Shown: in pieces, positions 1 through 35,585 of the stretch
Numbering within the stretch: the stretch's first letter is position 1
Layout: the number at the start of each line of letters is the position of its first letter
Origin: Macrobrachium rosenbergii
Lineage: Eukaryota > Arthropoda > Malacostraca > Decapoda > Palaemonidae
Assembly: GCF_040412425.1 (NCBI RefSeq)
Contig: NC_089792.1
Span: 18,977,090-19,041,089, forward strand
Direction: 5' to 3'
Length of the DNA stretch: 64,000 bases
Notes under the pieces: model-generated
What the model was told of the DNA's origin: nothing
The model's database searches: none
What the model saw: the letters and a program-made list of their open reading frames with translations, nothing else
Program-made: the position numbers and the translations under genes

Positions 1-59
1 ACTTCGTGCTCATTCACGCAGCTCAAAATTGATTAGACCTGTTTACGGGGGACTTATAC

Positions 60-778
60 AACGGCACGTCCTGTTCACGACACCTGGGTTGTTATTACTG
101 TTATTAGCATTATTCAGAAGATCAAGAAGCCTACAGGAGCCATCGACCTGAAATTCAAGCTTCCAAAGAATATAGTGTTCATTTGAAAGAAGTTGCATAA
201 GATAAAAGGAAATATAGAAAGAAGAGAGCTGTAAGGTGAATTGTTTTATAGTAGTAATGCATTGCATCTTCGCTTGAACTTTTGAGGTTCTAATTGGGCA
301 ACATCTTCAGGAAATGAGAAATTCGAAAGAGGATCAGGGATCAGTTGTGACAGTGAAAACTCTCTGTTAAAATACAGCTGGAGAAAAATTGACAAACTAG
401 AGACCACCGTCGATGGCCCAACCCACGACACTTTGTGTTAGGAAACAATAAGCTACCACCACGAACCACAGTGTCTAAAAGAGATAAATCTCTGGTAGAA
501 GCAGACATCCACCTCAGAGAACAGTATTCTAGTAATGGAAGGACAAATGACCTAAAAGAGGTTGGGTTGACTTTATCATTGTTATAAATATATGAGCCCT
601 TACGTACAATACCTAACATCCGTGCAGTATTTGCTGACACTTTTGTTAGATGTTTCTCAAAAGCAAGATGTGAGTCAAAAATTACACCAAGTATAGTCAA
701 AACTTCTGACTCATTCAGCAGTCTCATCCACTTGAAGGTGAAGATGAGGTGGAAAATCAGTACAAGTGCTATTATCAC
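60..778 (-). mobile_element. Non-LTR retrotransposon (LINE) reverse-transcriptase C-terminal remnant
   Basis: The minus strand from 778 to 341 is open for 145 codons and reads like the part of a Jockey/RTE-type LINE protein after the reverse-transcriptase catalytic core. It contains ILGVIFDSHLAFEKHL, then VLPLLEYCSLRW, then a LLDTVVRGG stretch, all typical of the thumb and connection region. The reading continues in other frames (431-246 with PDPLSNFSFPEDVAQLEPQK, then 267-43) toward the usual LINE C-terminus, so at least two frameshifts are present and the copy is dead. No catalytic FADD box is visible; it would lie beyond 778, where the sequence turns into unrelated AT-rich DNA, so the copy is truncated. 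The clade call is inference from the general pattern. Confidence 0.8.
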
Positions 779-913
779 TTAACTTTTAAGATCTCTGGAA
801 AATTGGTACCTGTGAAAATTTCATACAAATTCCTTTAGTTTCAAAAGGTGAGGTAGGAAGCTTGCCAAATGTGGGAAAATTGCAATTCTTTCCTCAAATG
901 ATGATGATGACGA

Positions 914-934
914 TTATAATTATTATTATTATTA

Positions 935-981
<47 letters not shown>

Positions 982-987
982 TGTTGC

Positions 988-1061
<74 letters not shown>
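914..1061. repeat. (ATT)n trinucleotide microsatellite
   Basis: About 48 units of TTA/ATT, broken once by a ctgttgctg stretch near 981. It produces spurious poly-Ile, poly-Tyr and poly-Asn reading frames on both strands. Confidence 0.98.
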
Positions 1062-1675
1062 GGTGTGACAAAGCTTACGAAAAAAGTAAAAAATACTGAG
1101 TAACCCTATATGAACAAAGAAAATTAAAAAAAAAAGAAGCAAATGAACATTGTTAGTAACAACGCCATAATTTTAATCAATTCGAAGGCAAACTGTATTG
1201 AAATAGATGGAGTTAACGAAAAATATACGTAAGGACTCACGTAACATAAGAATCGATAAAAGCATTTCGATGCTGAAGGGGCTAAGACGGACTTGTGTAG
1301 TGTGAAATGACGCAGGAAAACCCAGAGGTTGGCAACTGATTCCACTCGAGAACAAATCTCACTGACTCTACCTTATCTTCAGAAAGCAGAAGAGTGAGAA
1401 CGAATGACATACTCCAGATTTAAGAAAAGAACGATAGGTAACGTTCAATCCCACTGAGGAAAAACGACTAGGGCCTTTCCTAAAGAATCCATTATGCCTC
1501 TTTTAACCCAAGCATTCATTAGGTACCTGGGGACTAGTCATTTGTGGCGTGTAGCAACCAGAGATGGGAAGAGCATGAGGCTAGCAACGTCATCCCAGAA
1601 TACTTGCTAAGGACTGGAAGATGCATGCTGACTAAAATCACTCGTTCTAAGGAGGGAGGGTATTTTTTATATAGT
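1062..1675. other. Non-coding stretch without recognisable features
   Basis: AT-rich sequence with only short chance reading frames; I see no gene or repeat family here. Confidence 0.6.

Positions 1676-1763
<88 letters not shown>
1676..1763. repeat. (AT)n microsatellite
   Basis: About 44 pure AT units. It is separated from the next array by 58 bp that carries a sequence seen again beside the array at 33069. Confidence 0.98.
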
Positions 1764-1766
<3 letters not shown>

Positions 1767-1789
1767 GCAAGTCCACGCCTTTTTTTATG

Positions 1790-4028
<2,239 letters not shown>

Positions 4029-4057
4029 TGCTCTCTCTCTCTCTCTCTCTCTCTCTG
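4029..4057. repeat. (CT)n microsatellite
   Basis: About 14 CT units. Confidence 0.95.
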
Positions 4058-4276
4058 CCAAGGACTAATCTTTCTTATAAATATTTGAACACACATATCC
4101 AAGCACTTAAGAGCATAAGTATAAGCAGTTAGAATTAATGATATATTCTTTTTGGTTTTCTAGTTCAGTTGTGGCTTCAGTCGCGTCAGCAATATTCGTC
4201 ATTCTTTTATTTGTATTTATCTATCAATTCTCGGAAATATAGAAAAAATGTAATAAAAACCAGATCCTTATCGCTC

Positions 4277-4297
4277 ACACACAAGCACACACACACA

Positions 4298-4335
<38 letters not shown>
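4277..4335. repeat. (CA)n microsatellite
   Basis: Interrupted CA array with occasional tc and ag units. Confidence 0.96.
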
Positions 4336-4338
<3 letters not shown>

Positions 4339-4896
4339 GTGCCTGGGCATACGCAAACAAATACGTCTTGTGCGGGATGTAAATCAAGAGACAGACAAAA
4401 TATACTTATAATTAAAGTTAGAGACTTATCAGAATCCGGCAGAAAACCTACACCATAATGGCTTCTACCTGCCAGTTACCGCAAGTTACGCATGCGCTGG
4501 TTGCTGACAACTCATTTGAGGTCTAAACAATCAGGTCCTCAAAAAGGCATTCGGTGGAAATCGTCGCTGACAATGATAACATCTCGTTAACCCACAAAAA
4601 TGAGAAGTGGGTGGGTTGGGGACGGTGATGTAGATGAGAGTGGGGCGGGGTCATGAAAAATGAAGTCCCTCACTCATCCAGACCATTTAGGAGGGGACTA
4701 GTTGGGTCTTGGGTGTACGATAACATCCTTCGGACTTCTTACACCTAACCAATGGTTAACAGTGGTTGAGCATCAACAGCAAGTGAGAGAAATAAACGCA
4801 TTTGTGCAACGTTTTTCTCTCCATCCTCACAGATATATGTCATTTACAAACAATTGTCTATTTGTCTACCTGTCTATCTATCTATAGGTCTAGTAA

Positions 4897-4996
4897 ACAT
4901 GTGTGTGTGTGTGTAACATGTTTGTGTGTGTGTGTTTGCACGAGTGAGTGTGTGTGTGTGTGTATACGTGATTGTGTGTGTATTTGCACGAGTGAA

Positions 4997-5031
<35 letters not shown>
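4897..5031. repeat. (TG)n array with a higher-order repeat
   Basis: TG runs are separated by a repeated spacer: tttgcacgagtga occurs near 4934 and again near 4983. The array therefore grew partly by duplication of a roughly 50-bp block and not only by single-unit slippage. Confidence 0.9.
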
Positions 5032-5033
<2 letters not shown>

Positions 5034-5657
5034 ATAAGACGACGGTCGAGAAGAACCTCTGAATGATCAAAGACAAAGTGAAAAACAAATCCTATATTAA
5101 ACGTATATTGTATGAAGTTAGGCGTGATTAACGCACTTCCTACTTCACAGACGAAATCAAGAAGTGCCCTCCGATATTAAATTGAGATGCAAAACGACAA
5201 CACCAAAAAAATTATGCATTTCCAGAATGACCAAGGAATGCGTGCGATCTCGGAGTACAGTAGATTTTCCACCGAACCTGAGGTGAGGTCTCCCCGAGGC
5301 AAATCACATTCTTCGCGCGGTGGCCGCCGGCCGATATTTCAAAGGAACGGAAGTGATAACAAAATAACAAACGAATAAGTGAACATAACAGACGGAAGTG
5401 GTACAGGATCCCATCTAGAACTGCCGGTCAATAAGAATCATTTCGTCGATATAACACTTAGCCAATAAATGACCTTTGAAAATCAATATCTTATGCACTC
5501 ATTGATAATTTCGTGTTATGTCACTAATGTTACCTGGGGTCTTTTAATTTCATTTCAAGCATTATAAGACAGATTTGCATATGGCAACTCCATCTGCTAA
5601 ACGGAACTTTTGATTTTCTAAACTGAGCTTTGAATGTATTATGTAAAAACTGTTGGT

Positions 5658-5660
<3 letters not shown>
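5032..5660. other. Non-coding stretch with a small GC-rich patch
   Basis: The only open frame (5187-5378, 63 codons) has no recognisable motif. A GC-rich patch near 5310-5335 stands out from the AT-rich surroundings. I do not call a gene. Confidence 0.5.

Positions 5661-5727
<67 letters not shown>
5661..5727. repeat. (GA)n microsatellite
   Basis: About 33 GA units with one t interruption. Confidence 0.97.
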
Positions 5728-5730
<3 letters not shown>

Positions 5731-5899
5731 GCTATTTGGAGAACGAAATATGAAATTTAGGTTATATTTCGCCAAAGGGACTTTTATCAGCCAGTCTTTC
5801 AGAATGTCAGAGCATACATTAACGTGCAGTGGCATATTTTAGTATGTGAGCATGTGTATGTTTATATTATAAATGAATGCTTTTGAATTATACTTGTTT

Positions 5900-5902
<3 letters not shown>

Positions 5903-5983
<81 letters not shown>

Positions 5984-6002
5984 GTGTGTGTGTGTGTGTG
6001 TA
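5903..6002. repeat. (AT)n(GT)n compound microsatellite at a SINE tail
   Basis: About 36 AT units, then GT units. On the minus strand this array lies downstream of the tRNA-like repeat at 6010-6228, which is where a SINE tail would be. Confidence 0.97.
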
Positions 6003-6009
6003 TACATAT

Positions 6010-6228
6010 TTATATACACATATATATTGCATATATATTACAATTGTGATAACTACAATGCCCTCTTAACTCCTCGAATTCTTCACACTTTTTGGATACG
6101 CATGTCCTGCAAAACCTTAGATCCAAACGCAAGAATATGAAGTCATTCTGATATTCGGTAACAGGATACGAACCTGCATCCACAGTATCAGAACGAGGTC
6201 ACGATGCCGACCCGACCACGAGAAATCC
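6010..6228 (-). repeat. tRNA-derived SINE-like repeat
   Basis: Read on the minus strand, tggtcgggtcggc (near 6206-6217) resembles an RNA polymerase III A box and ggttcgtatcc (near 6164-6174) resembles a B box, about 35-40 bp apart as in tRNA-derived SINE heads. The body then runs into the (AC)n(AT)n array as a simple-sequence tail. The call rests on the boxes and layout; no second full copy is in the window. Confidence 0.6.
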
Positions 6229-7060
6229 TTTACAAAAGAACATGAGAAATAAAACTTGTTTCTCTCCCTACATCATTTCCTCAGTGGCAAGATAGTCCGA
6301 ATATCCTTTAAACCGACATTACCAATGGTCATCTGTGTTCCGAACTGTGTCACGGCTAAAGTGGGATCTTGTTAAGCCGCCGACACAGAAACACAGATTT
6401 TTTTTTCTTCTCCTTCGAGGCGGAAACTCGAGAGAAGTAAGGAATCGTGCGGCGGTCGCTGGCTTGACCATATGACGGCTAGTAGCCGCTTGTTTCGTTT
6501 CCAGGTAACCAAACCTTAGTAACCACCAATTGTTGTGCCTGCGAATACCAATAGGATCTTCTGCGGACCCGTGATCTGATTTTAAAACGTTTACTAGGCT
6601 GGTTGATTGATTATAAACTAAACAATAATAATCATAATGGTAAAAATGTAAAATTTTGTTGTACTAAAAAATAATGGTTTGGACCGAAATCACCTTGGAA
6701 GATTAAACAAATACCGAAACGGCTGGTCATCATAAATAGAGTCTGGGGAAGAGTTTTCAGCAAAATAAGTCATGCAATCAGATAATTTCAAAGTAATGAA
6801 CGCGGGAATATTAAAAAAAAAAAAAAATATGCCACGTATTCAAGACAAAAATTTTGACTTTTTTATATTTAATTACAAAGCAAAACTCAGAGAGGAAAGA
6901 TTATTTTTTGTACCTTTGTCAACAAAACTGAGAAAAATACCCTTCTTTATTTTCTTAAACATATTACTTTAAATGATGTGCTGAAAAAATTACGCATGTT
7001 GTGATTGTTGTTTGTATAACATACACAACAACATTAGGTCAGTACAGGGCAAGTAAACTA
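6229..7060. other. Non-coding stretch without recognisable features
   Basis: Includes a poly-A run near 6812. The 66-codon frame at 6772-6972 has no motif and lies in AT-rich DNA, so I do not call it. Confidence 0.5.
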
Positions 7061-7062
7061 AG

Positions 7063-7090
7063 TTCTGTCTTCCTCCACCATTCTATTCAC

Positions 7091-7159
<69 letters not shown>

Positions 7160-7191
7160 CTCTGTCTCTCCTCGTTCACCATTCTATTCAC

Positions 7192-7243
<52 letters not shown>
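7063..7243. repeat. Two (GA)n arrays with duplicated flank
   Basis: The arrays are at 7095-7156 and 7194-7242. Each is preceded by nearly the same text, a ctctgtc segment followed by caccattctattcacgcaga. The block of flank plus array was therefore duplicated as a unit of roughly 100 bp. Confidence 0.92.
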
Positions 7244-7244
<1 letters not shown>

Positions 7245-7310
7245 AAAGAAGGAAATTTAGAGACATAAATAAATCTATACACAATGTTTGTACTCTTTGA
7301 TAATTTTATT

Positions 7311-7312
<2 letters not shown>

Positions 7313-7369
<57 letters not shown>
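7313..7369. repeat. (GA)n array just upstream of a coding exon
   Basis: About 28 GA units. They end about 30 bp before the 3' splice site of the first coding exon of the gene at 7406-28598. Confidence 0.96.
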
Positions 7370-7371
<2 letters not shown>

Positions 7372-7405
7372 CCTCATCACATTTCCCCTTTACCTTCCAG
7401 GAGGG

Positions 7406-28598
<21,193 letters not shown>

Positions 28599-29598
28599 TA
28601 GTCCCAGGATGCTGTTAGATCTCATTTTTGTTTCCTCGTGGGTATATCACTTCACAAGACAGACACCATAACTTCACTTCTGGGGCATATGATTAATGAC
28701 GGAGTTTTATAAGTGGCTGTTGTACAGACATGTATTGTAGAACCACGGGAAAAGGTTTTAAATTTGCGTTGGTTACAGAGGCAGTCTTTAAGAGATTATT
28801 TTTATCTCTGCATCGAGGGTAGATAGAGCACTTCAGTCCTAGGTGCCACATGAGGTAAATAGAAACTAATTTATTTATTTGACCTTTGAAATCTCTTTTT
28901 ATATAAATAACCTTTACAGTAATTTTCAAGTCTTTCATCTTCAAGTCTCCTCCACTTTGTCACTTTTTTTTTTTTTTACAAACTGATCCCATGTGTACAA
29001 GGCTAGTCCATTGTTGTTGGGTCAATGATGTGTTTTGTTTGTCGGTATTTGTTGTTATTACTTAGGAATAGATAAACTGCTGCCCTTTTGTTTTCTGAAA
29101 CTTCTCACTGTGACTCAAGTTTAGGGAAGATAACTATACAAAAGTGAACTCCAATATATAATACTGCAGATTTAGATGGTGCACTGAGCAGATGAGACGT
29201 GATGCTCACTTGCTGGAAAGACTGCCTGCATGTGTAGTTAAAGAGGTATTAGGAAAATTTAATGTGTCAGTTAAATTGTATAAACTGTAAAAGTGACACC
29301 ATGAAGGAAAAGTGAGTGACGTTCAGAACAGGGAATTCAACTGCAGTGGTAAACAATGTAATCTGATAGTCCTCAGAAGGGGCACTAAGTTTTGTAGAAA
29401 ACTAAAGCTGTGAATATGAAATAAGCCGATGTAATCACCCAATTTAATCACTTTCAGTCGTGGAATTTTTGTACTTGGCTATGCTACTCAGATCCAACTT
29501 CTTACCACTGCAAAAATAATTAAACTAGCAAAACAAGGCAGGCAGTCGAACTACCCAGTGTATGGATGCAGTGTCTAGTTAGCAGTGACAGACAATTG
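28599..29598. other. Region after the novel gene, probably including its 3' UTR
   Basis: No convincing gene. A poly-T run lies at 28967-28978. Confidence 0.5.
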
Positions 29599-29778
29599 GG
29601 TGCTACCATAGTAGGCGATCTATCTGCGTGTTTTACAGTTTCGCCGTGTTCAGTACTAGCCCCTCGGGGATCAAAATGTCTTTAAGTTCATGTGATCATA
29701 TTTGATCCCAGAGGGCTAGTACAAAACACGGCGAAACACATTTGATCCCCTAGGTAGACCGCCTACTATGGTAGCACC
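29599..29778. mobile_element. Foldback (palindromic) MITE
   Basis: Nearly the whole 180-bp element is an inverted repeat. It starts ggtgctaccatagtaggcg and ends with the exact complement. Further in, cgccgtgttcagtactagcc pairs with the complement of ggctagtacaaaacacggcg, and tttgatcccagagg with the ccctcggggatcaaa arm. The flanks gacaattg and gataattg look like an 8-bp target duplication with one change. Confidence 0.9.
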
Positions 29779-30140
29779 GATAATTGTTTAACGGTACAAC
29801 TATTTTCCATCGCCTTCCCATAAACATGAGCGCACTGAGATTCTCTCAAGTTCATCTTTCCTGTGTGGGTGCTCATTGCACTCGGTGAAAATATGATTCA
29901 GATTCCTGTACAGCTGTACATCCAATCGGATGTTTGGCTGGATAGTACAATATTTTGTAAATATGCATTGTTATCATAATATATAACCGTTTTCTTTTTC
30001 CTGTACGCCATATTACGCAAACACTTGCCATATGTTATATTGTTCCCACTTTTGTAATATATTATATTATTGCCTTTATTGTCACAATCTAGTTTTGTTT
30101 GTAGAGTCTCATAATTCACTGGATCCAGTCATTTTTAAGT

Positions 30141-30253
30141 AAGTCTGCTGCACAACGCTGAGCCAATATAAGCCTTGTTAATCAAATATTTACTAAGAGT
30201 TTAAGTTTAGTTTCAGCTTATTAGACTCAGTCCTAACGACCAGTTGAAAATTA
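30141..30253. repeat. Direct repeat, left copy
   Basis: The 113-bp sequence beginning aagtctgctgcacaacgctg and ending ccagttgaaaatta recurs at 30580-30693 with only a few changes. A TIR element sits between the two copies. Confidence 0.95.
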
Positions 30254-30254
30254 A

Positions 30255-30571
30255 GTGGCCGGTAATAAAGTCACGGGAAAAAAGTCACAAGAAGAAAAGT
30301 CACATTAATTTATGGTGGACGGTAATAAAGTCACAGGGGAAAAATTACAATATTTCTTGGGATCAGTATCTTTTTGATATTTACAGTCTTTTGTTTATGT
30401 TTACACAGAAATCCCCAACGGGCTTGTACTAAACACGCCGCAAAGGTGGATACATACCGAGTTAAAACCCTTGGGGTCACTATTTAGAAAAGATTATTGT
30501 GATATTTTTCCTTATTTTTTCCTGTGACTTTTTTCTGTGACTTTTTCATGTGACTTTTTTTACCTGGATTC
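30255..30571. mobile_element. Small TIR element, copy 2 (longer)
   Basis: It shares with copy 1 the ends (gtggccggtaataaagtcac and ttttttacctggattc) and the centre (aatccccaacgggcttg, aaacacgccgcaaaggtgga). Both ends carry extra sub-terminal repeats: the left has the aataaagtcac unit more than once, and the right has tgtgactttttt-like units three times. Confidence 0.88.
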
Positions 30572-30579
30572 TTTCAAGG

Positions 30580-30693
30580 AAGTCTGCTGCACAACGCTGA
30601 GCCAGTATAAGCCTTGTTAATCAAATATTTACTAAGAGCTTAAGTTTAGTTTCAGCTTATTAGACTCAGCACCCAATGACCAGTTGAAAATTA
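30580..30693. repeat. Direct repeat, right copy
   Basis: Partner of 30141-30253. Confidence 0.95.
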
Positions 30694-31570
30694 TTCTCAA
30701 ATATTTTTCCCAGACTGAGAGGAGTGTTCTGTAAACAGTAAAATAAACTTCAGAATGATGTAATAATTACGTAATAATACAAACGGAATATATGTATCAT
30801 ATATGTTACAAAAAATTGTTCTGAAAACAATTGCATAATTCTCATCATTCTGAGAAAACAACAAGTTGTTCCACGCTTCCATTTTTTCCTGCGTGGAAAA
30901 ACAGAAAGATTGGTTCCAAGATCCAATGAGTTCCCCTCGTTAATAGCAGTATTGGTGAAGTGTTGTTTTTAAAAAACTGACTCATCTTTAGTCAAATAAT
31001 CCCGATTCAGAAAAGGTTTTGTCCTGCAGAGTGGTTTTATTTCTTGACTCTACGCTGAAAAAACTTTCTATGACAACTGGCACATTTCCTCGCATAAATG
31101 AGGGTCCCCATATTAAAATTCTTCATCACTGCTGCGGATTTTATTTATACACCCTCTCTCCTGAATAGGTATTGTTCATTATTTGAAACATCCTAGATTG
31201 CCATGTTTTTCTCATCATACAATAAAGAATTCAGCGAAGATGGTTTTTCTTCAAGTTTTCTGTGTCACCTCCACTTTTAGATCACCGGCTGGTCCGTGTA
31301 CTATCAAGCATTTTGTAATAAAAAGTTCTGTGTAGCATTGCCTTTTATTCTCCTTACAGAAAACGTATCCATTGGGCTTTCACGTCCTCCACTAGAAAAC
31401 GATCTAACAAGCCTTTACTCTCAATTAGTTCTGGAAGGAATCTACGAGTTTCTAAACAGCAGTTTCCCTAATTGCACGAAAGTGAAATAATAGCAAAAAC
31501 CAGCAAGAAAAAAAGTAAATGATACTATCCCCTTGCTGGTGGATTCGAAAAGTAACGATAGTCGTCTTGA
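30694..31570. other. Non-coding stretch without recognisable features
   Basis: AT-rich. The frames at 30697-30882 (minus) and 31296-31490 have no motif. Confidence 0.5.
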
Positions 31571-32622
31571 TGTAGAGTGGAAAAGAAAGAAAGAAAAAAA
31601 AAGACTCGGGCGGATGGTGCCTCAACAACAAAATCCTCGACCGGTTATGACGGCAAAATTTCATCTCTGAAGGACGGACTACAAGTATCTCAGACTGACG
31701 TATCCTCTGAGATACAAGATACGAATGTTAATGATCATTCGATCACTAATGAGGAATCTGAAAATGACATTGTGGAAACACCTGGTAATAATGATCATGA
31801 AATGATCAGTTCACCCGTTTCAGGAACATCCTTGTCAGGGTGTAAGAACCAAGATATTCAGAGATATATTTAGAGTGCAATACATATGATGTTCAAGGTC
31901 CTGGAAATGCTGTTAGCGAACAGCAATGTGAGGAACGAACGTCTACTGACAATAATGCCGTTGATGACAGAAACTCGGATAAGGTCTCCTGGGATTTGAA
32001 AGTTGAGAGGCTTGGAAAAATAACAAAAGAAGGGAATATGACTCAAACTAAGAAGAAACGACGATATTAAAATTTCAGTTTGTCTTTAAAAGTTGCTACT
32101 TCAAATATAAATGGTTTGAATGATGTGGATAAGCAGTCTAAATTAATATCGTTGATTAAATATGATAGATATAATACTCATTCAAAGTATAACGTTAAAT
32201 TAATTTACCTGTTAAAAATTGACATCACACTTATCAATAATGTTTAATCCATCACAGCTAATGAAAGGTAGTACGCTGATCGTGAGTTTCAAAATGTAAA
32301 AATATTGAAGTTTTGAACCAAGAAAATGTTACGGAGGGTAGAATTATTGGGATCACAATGTAATGACTGTGATCTTCACATTATAAATATCTAAGCTCCA
32401 TCAGTGCTAGTAGCCTTAAGGAAGGGGAATTATTTTTTTCCCCAAAATCTCTTGTATTTTTTGAGACATCGACTTGGTAGCACGATCTTGGGAGGGGAGT
32501 TTAAATTTAAGTGTTGCAACGCTTATGGATTCTAGCTCTGCTAATCTGAATTTGTTATCTAAATTTTATGTACCCTTATTAAGCATCTTGGTTATAAGGA
32601 TAACTACTTAATTAATAAAGGA

Positions 32623-33188
<566 letters not shown>

Positions 33189-34109
33189 GAAAATTATGGA
33201 TCGCGTTTAGGCAGGTTTACGTGGCTGATCTCTTGAAAAAAAATAAGAATGGTGTCCATTGAACCTATTACGTTTGCTGACCATAATATGTTATATATAG
33301 AGGTATGTAGTAAATTGTGTGATGAAAGTTATTTATGGAAATTAAATACTAGTATCTTGAAAAATAAAGACATTCATGAGGCGTTCAGTGAATTCTGGCA
33401 CACTGTTAGCTCAAGAAAAGAAGGCCGTGTTAATATTTTAAATTGATGGGAAGGGCCAAGCTTGAAACCAGAAAATGTCTGAGTGCCTTCTAGAAATGGT
33501 TATGTAGCGAGAAATATGGTTTGTTATACACTTTGAAAACGCGATTAAAGCAATTGTATATGAAACATGATCAATATGTTAATCAAAATCTTAATATCCA
33601 GGTGCTAAAATCCAAAATCCAGGATATTTCATATAGTATACTGGAAGGTGTTAAGATTCGTGCAAAAATCGAAGAATTAGATCTCGGGGGAAATATCCTC
33701 TTTATTAAAAATGAAAAGCGTAAACCTATATTATCTCATCTGGGGTATTGTCAGATTATGTTAATTCTTATTACGAAAATGTTTAAAGAGAAAATGAGGT
33801 CAATTTCTTTTTGAGTACATTATCTCCGATTATCACGGAAAATTATAAGGTTCTGCTTGAAGATTTTACTATTAACGAGGTTAAAAGGACAGTTTTTTCA
33901 GTTTCGAAGAAAAAGTCTTCAGGCCGTGACAGACTCCCAGCTGAATTTTATAATAGCTTTTGAAATGTCATCAAGAATGATTTTGTTAAAACTTTAAATT
34001 ATACGAAAACTAATTGCACGCTGTCTGAATCACAAAATTTGAGTATAATAAATTTGGTTTCCAAATCGGGTGACCTAATAATCTTACACAAATGGCGCCC
34101 AATTACTCT

Positions 34110-34190
34110 TTTAAATGTAGATTACAAATGCTTAGCTGAGGTATTGAATTTTAAATGTCGATTACAAATGTTTCGCTAAGATACTGAAAA
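34110..34190 (+). repeat. Tandem duplication inside the LINE reverse transcriptase
   Basis: About 40 bp starting ttttaaatgtagattacaaa is repeated as ttttaaatgtcgattacaaa. It doubles the codons for a NVDYKC-like motif before the palm and breaks the frame. Confidence 0.9.
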
Positions 34191-35585
34191 ATAGAATGCA
34201 AAGTGTAACAGAGAAAATTATATCGAAACATCAGTATTGCTCAGGTGCTGGAAATTCTATTACATCCTGCAATAATTTCATCCGTGATAGAATTTACTGT
34301 ACTGGAACAGAGTGTGTGCAAGCTTCTTTAGTGTCGCTTGACTGGACTAAAGCTTCCGACAGAGTCAACATTGAGTTTGTTCTACAAATCTTGCTTAAAT
34401 TTGAATTTTCTTTGGAATTCAGGAAAGTGATTGAGGCCCTCTTTAAGAACTGTAGGGCAAGCATACTACTGAATGGCAAGTTAACCCAGTCATTCCATGT
34501 CGAGAGGCCTTTGAGACAAGGCTGGCCGTTAACAATGCTATTATTCATTGTTTTACAGGAACCTTTCTACAGAGCTATTAACTCACACCCAGAAATACAG
34601 GGTTTTGGTTTCCTCAATAATGATTGTGTAAAGATTATTAGATTCGCTGATGACTCATATGCCTTTGTGACTTCAGGTTTATCTATCTCAAAGGGTTTTT
34701 ACAATATTCGGAGATTTGGAGCCCCAGCGGGTGCATTATTAAACAAGAGTAAGACAAGTATAGTGGGTCTTGGTAGCTGGTCATTCAGATCGAACTAGCC
34801 AGTATCTTGGTTGACATCTGTTTTGCAGTTGGAAATTTTCGCTACTATTCATGATAGAAATATTAAAATCTCTTGTGAAAAGAATTGGGAAATACTTCTG
34901 AGTAAGGTGTACACAACAGTAGACTTACTTAAACCCAGGAAATTATCCTTGTTTCAGAAAGCCATTGGTATGTGACTCGTACGTTCTCTCCTTTAAAAAA
35001 GTATGTAACTAAAGTGAATTCTATTATTTTTCAGTATATTTGGAGTGGAATGTTTCATCCCATAAATAGAAACACACTGTCTAGAACGGAAATTTGGTGG
35101 TATAAGAGTAACTGGTATTTACATGAAGGCATTAATTATTTATTGTAACAGTATGTTAAAAAATTTCTTAGCTGACACAGGTATGACCAGATACTATTGT
35201 ATAATTAGGGTGACTTTTTTAATTCAGTGTGAACCTGTGCATGTGTCTCTCCCGATCACTATGTTTTGTTTATCACCTTTATACGAAAAGTGCACACATT
35301 CCCTGGTTTTCCGGTATTATCACATAAATAGCGCTATGAAAAACTTTTACCGAGCGTAGTTTTTCCGCTACATAACTATATGGAAAAGGGTTAATCTTCC
35401 TTTCATTTTCCCTGAAGAACGAGAATTTTTCAAATTTATGCATGGCGTACTGTCCACAAACCTAAGACTAAAGATTCTGAAGATCACAGATGATGACACT
35501 TGTACAAAATGTGGAAATAAAAGTTTCAAATACATGACTTTTATTTTTGCCTTTAAGAATTTTTTGTGACACTATTGGCTATTTG

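Noticed and set aside
841..1071. Poly-Ile and poly-Tyr reading frames on both strands
   Set aside because: Translation of the (ATT)n microsatellite; no flanking coding signal.
7001..7300. Glu-Arg and Ser-Leu repeat proteins
   Set aside because: Translation of (GA)n/(TC)n arrays; same at 8208-8414.
28693..28944. Minus-strand frame starting MKMKDL, like another at 57636-57917
   Set aside because: Similarity stops after a few residues; chance.
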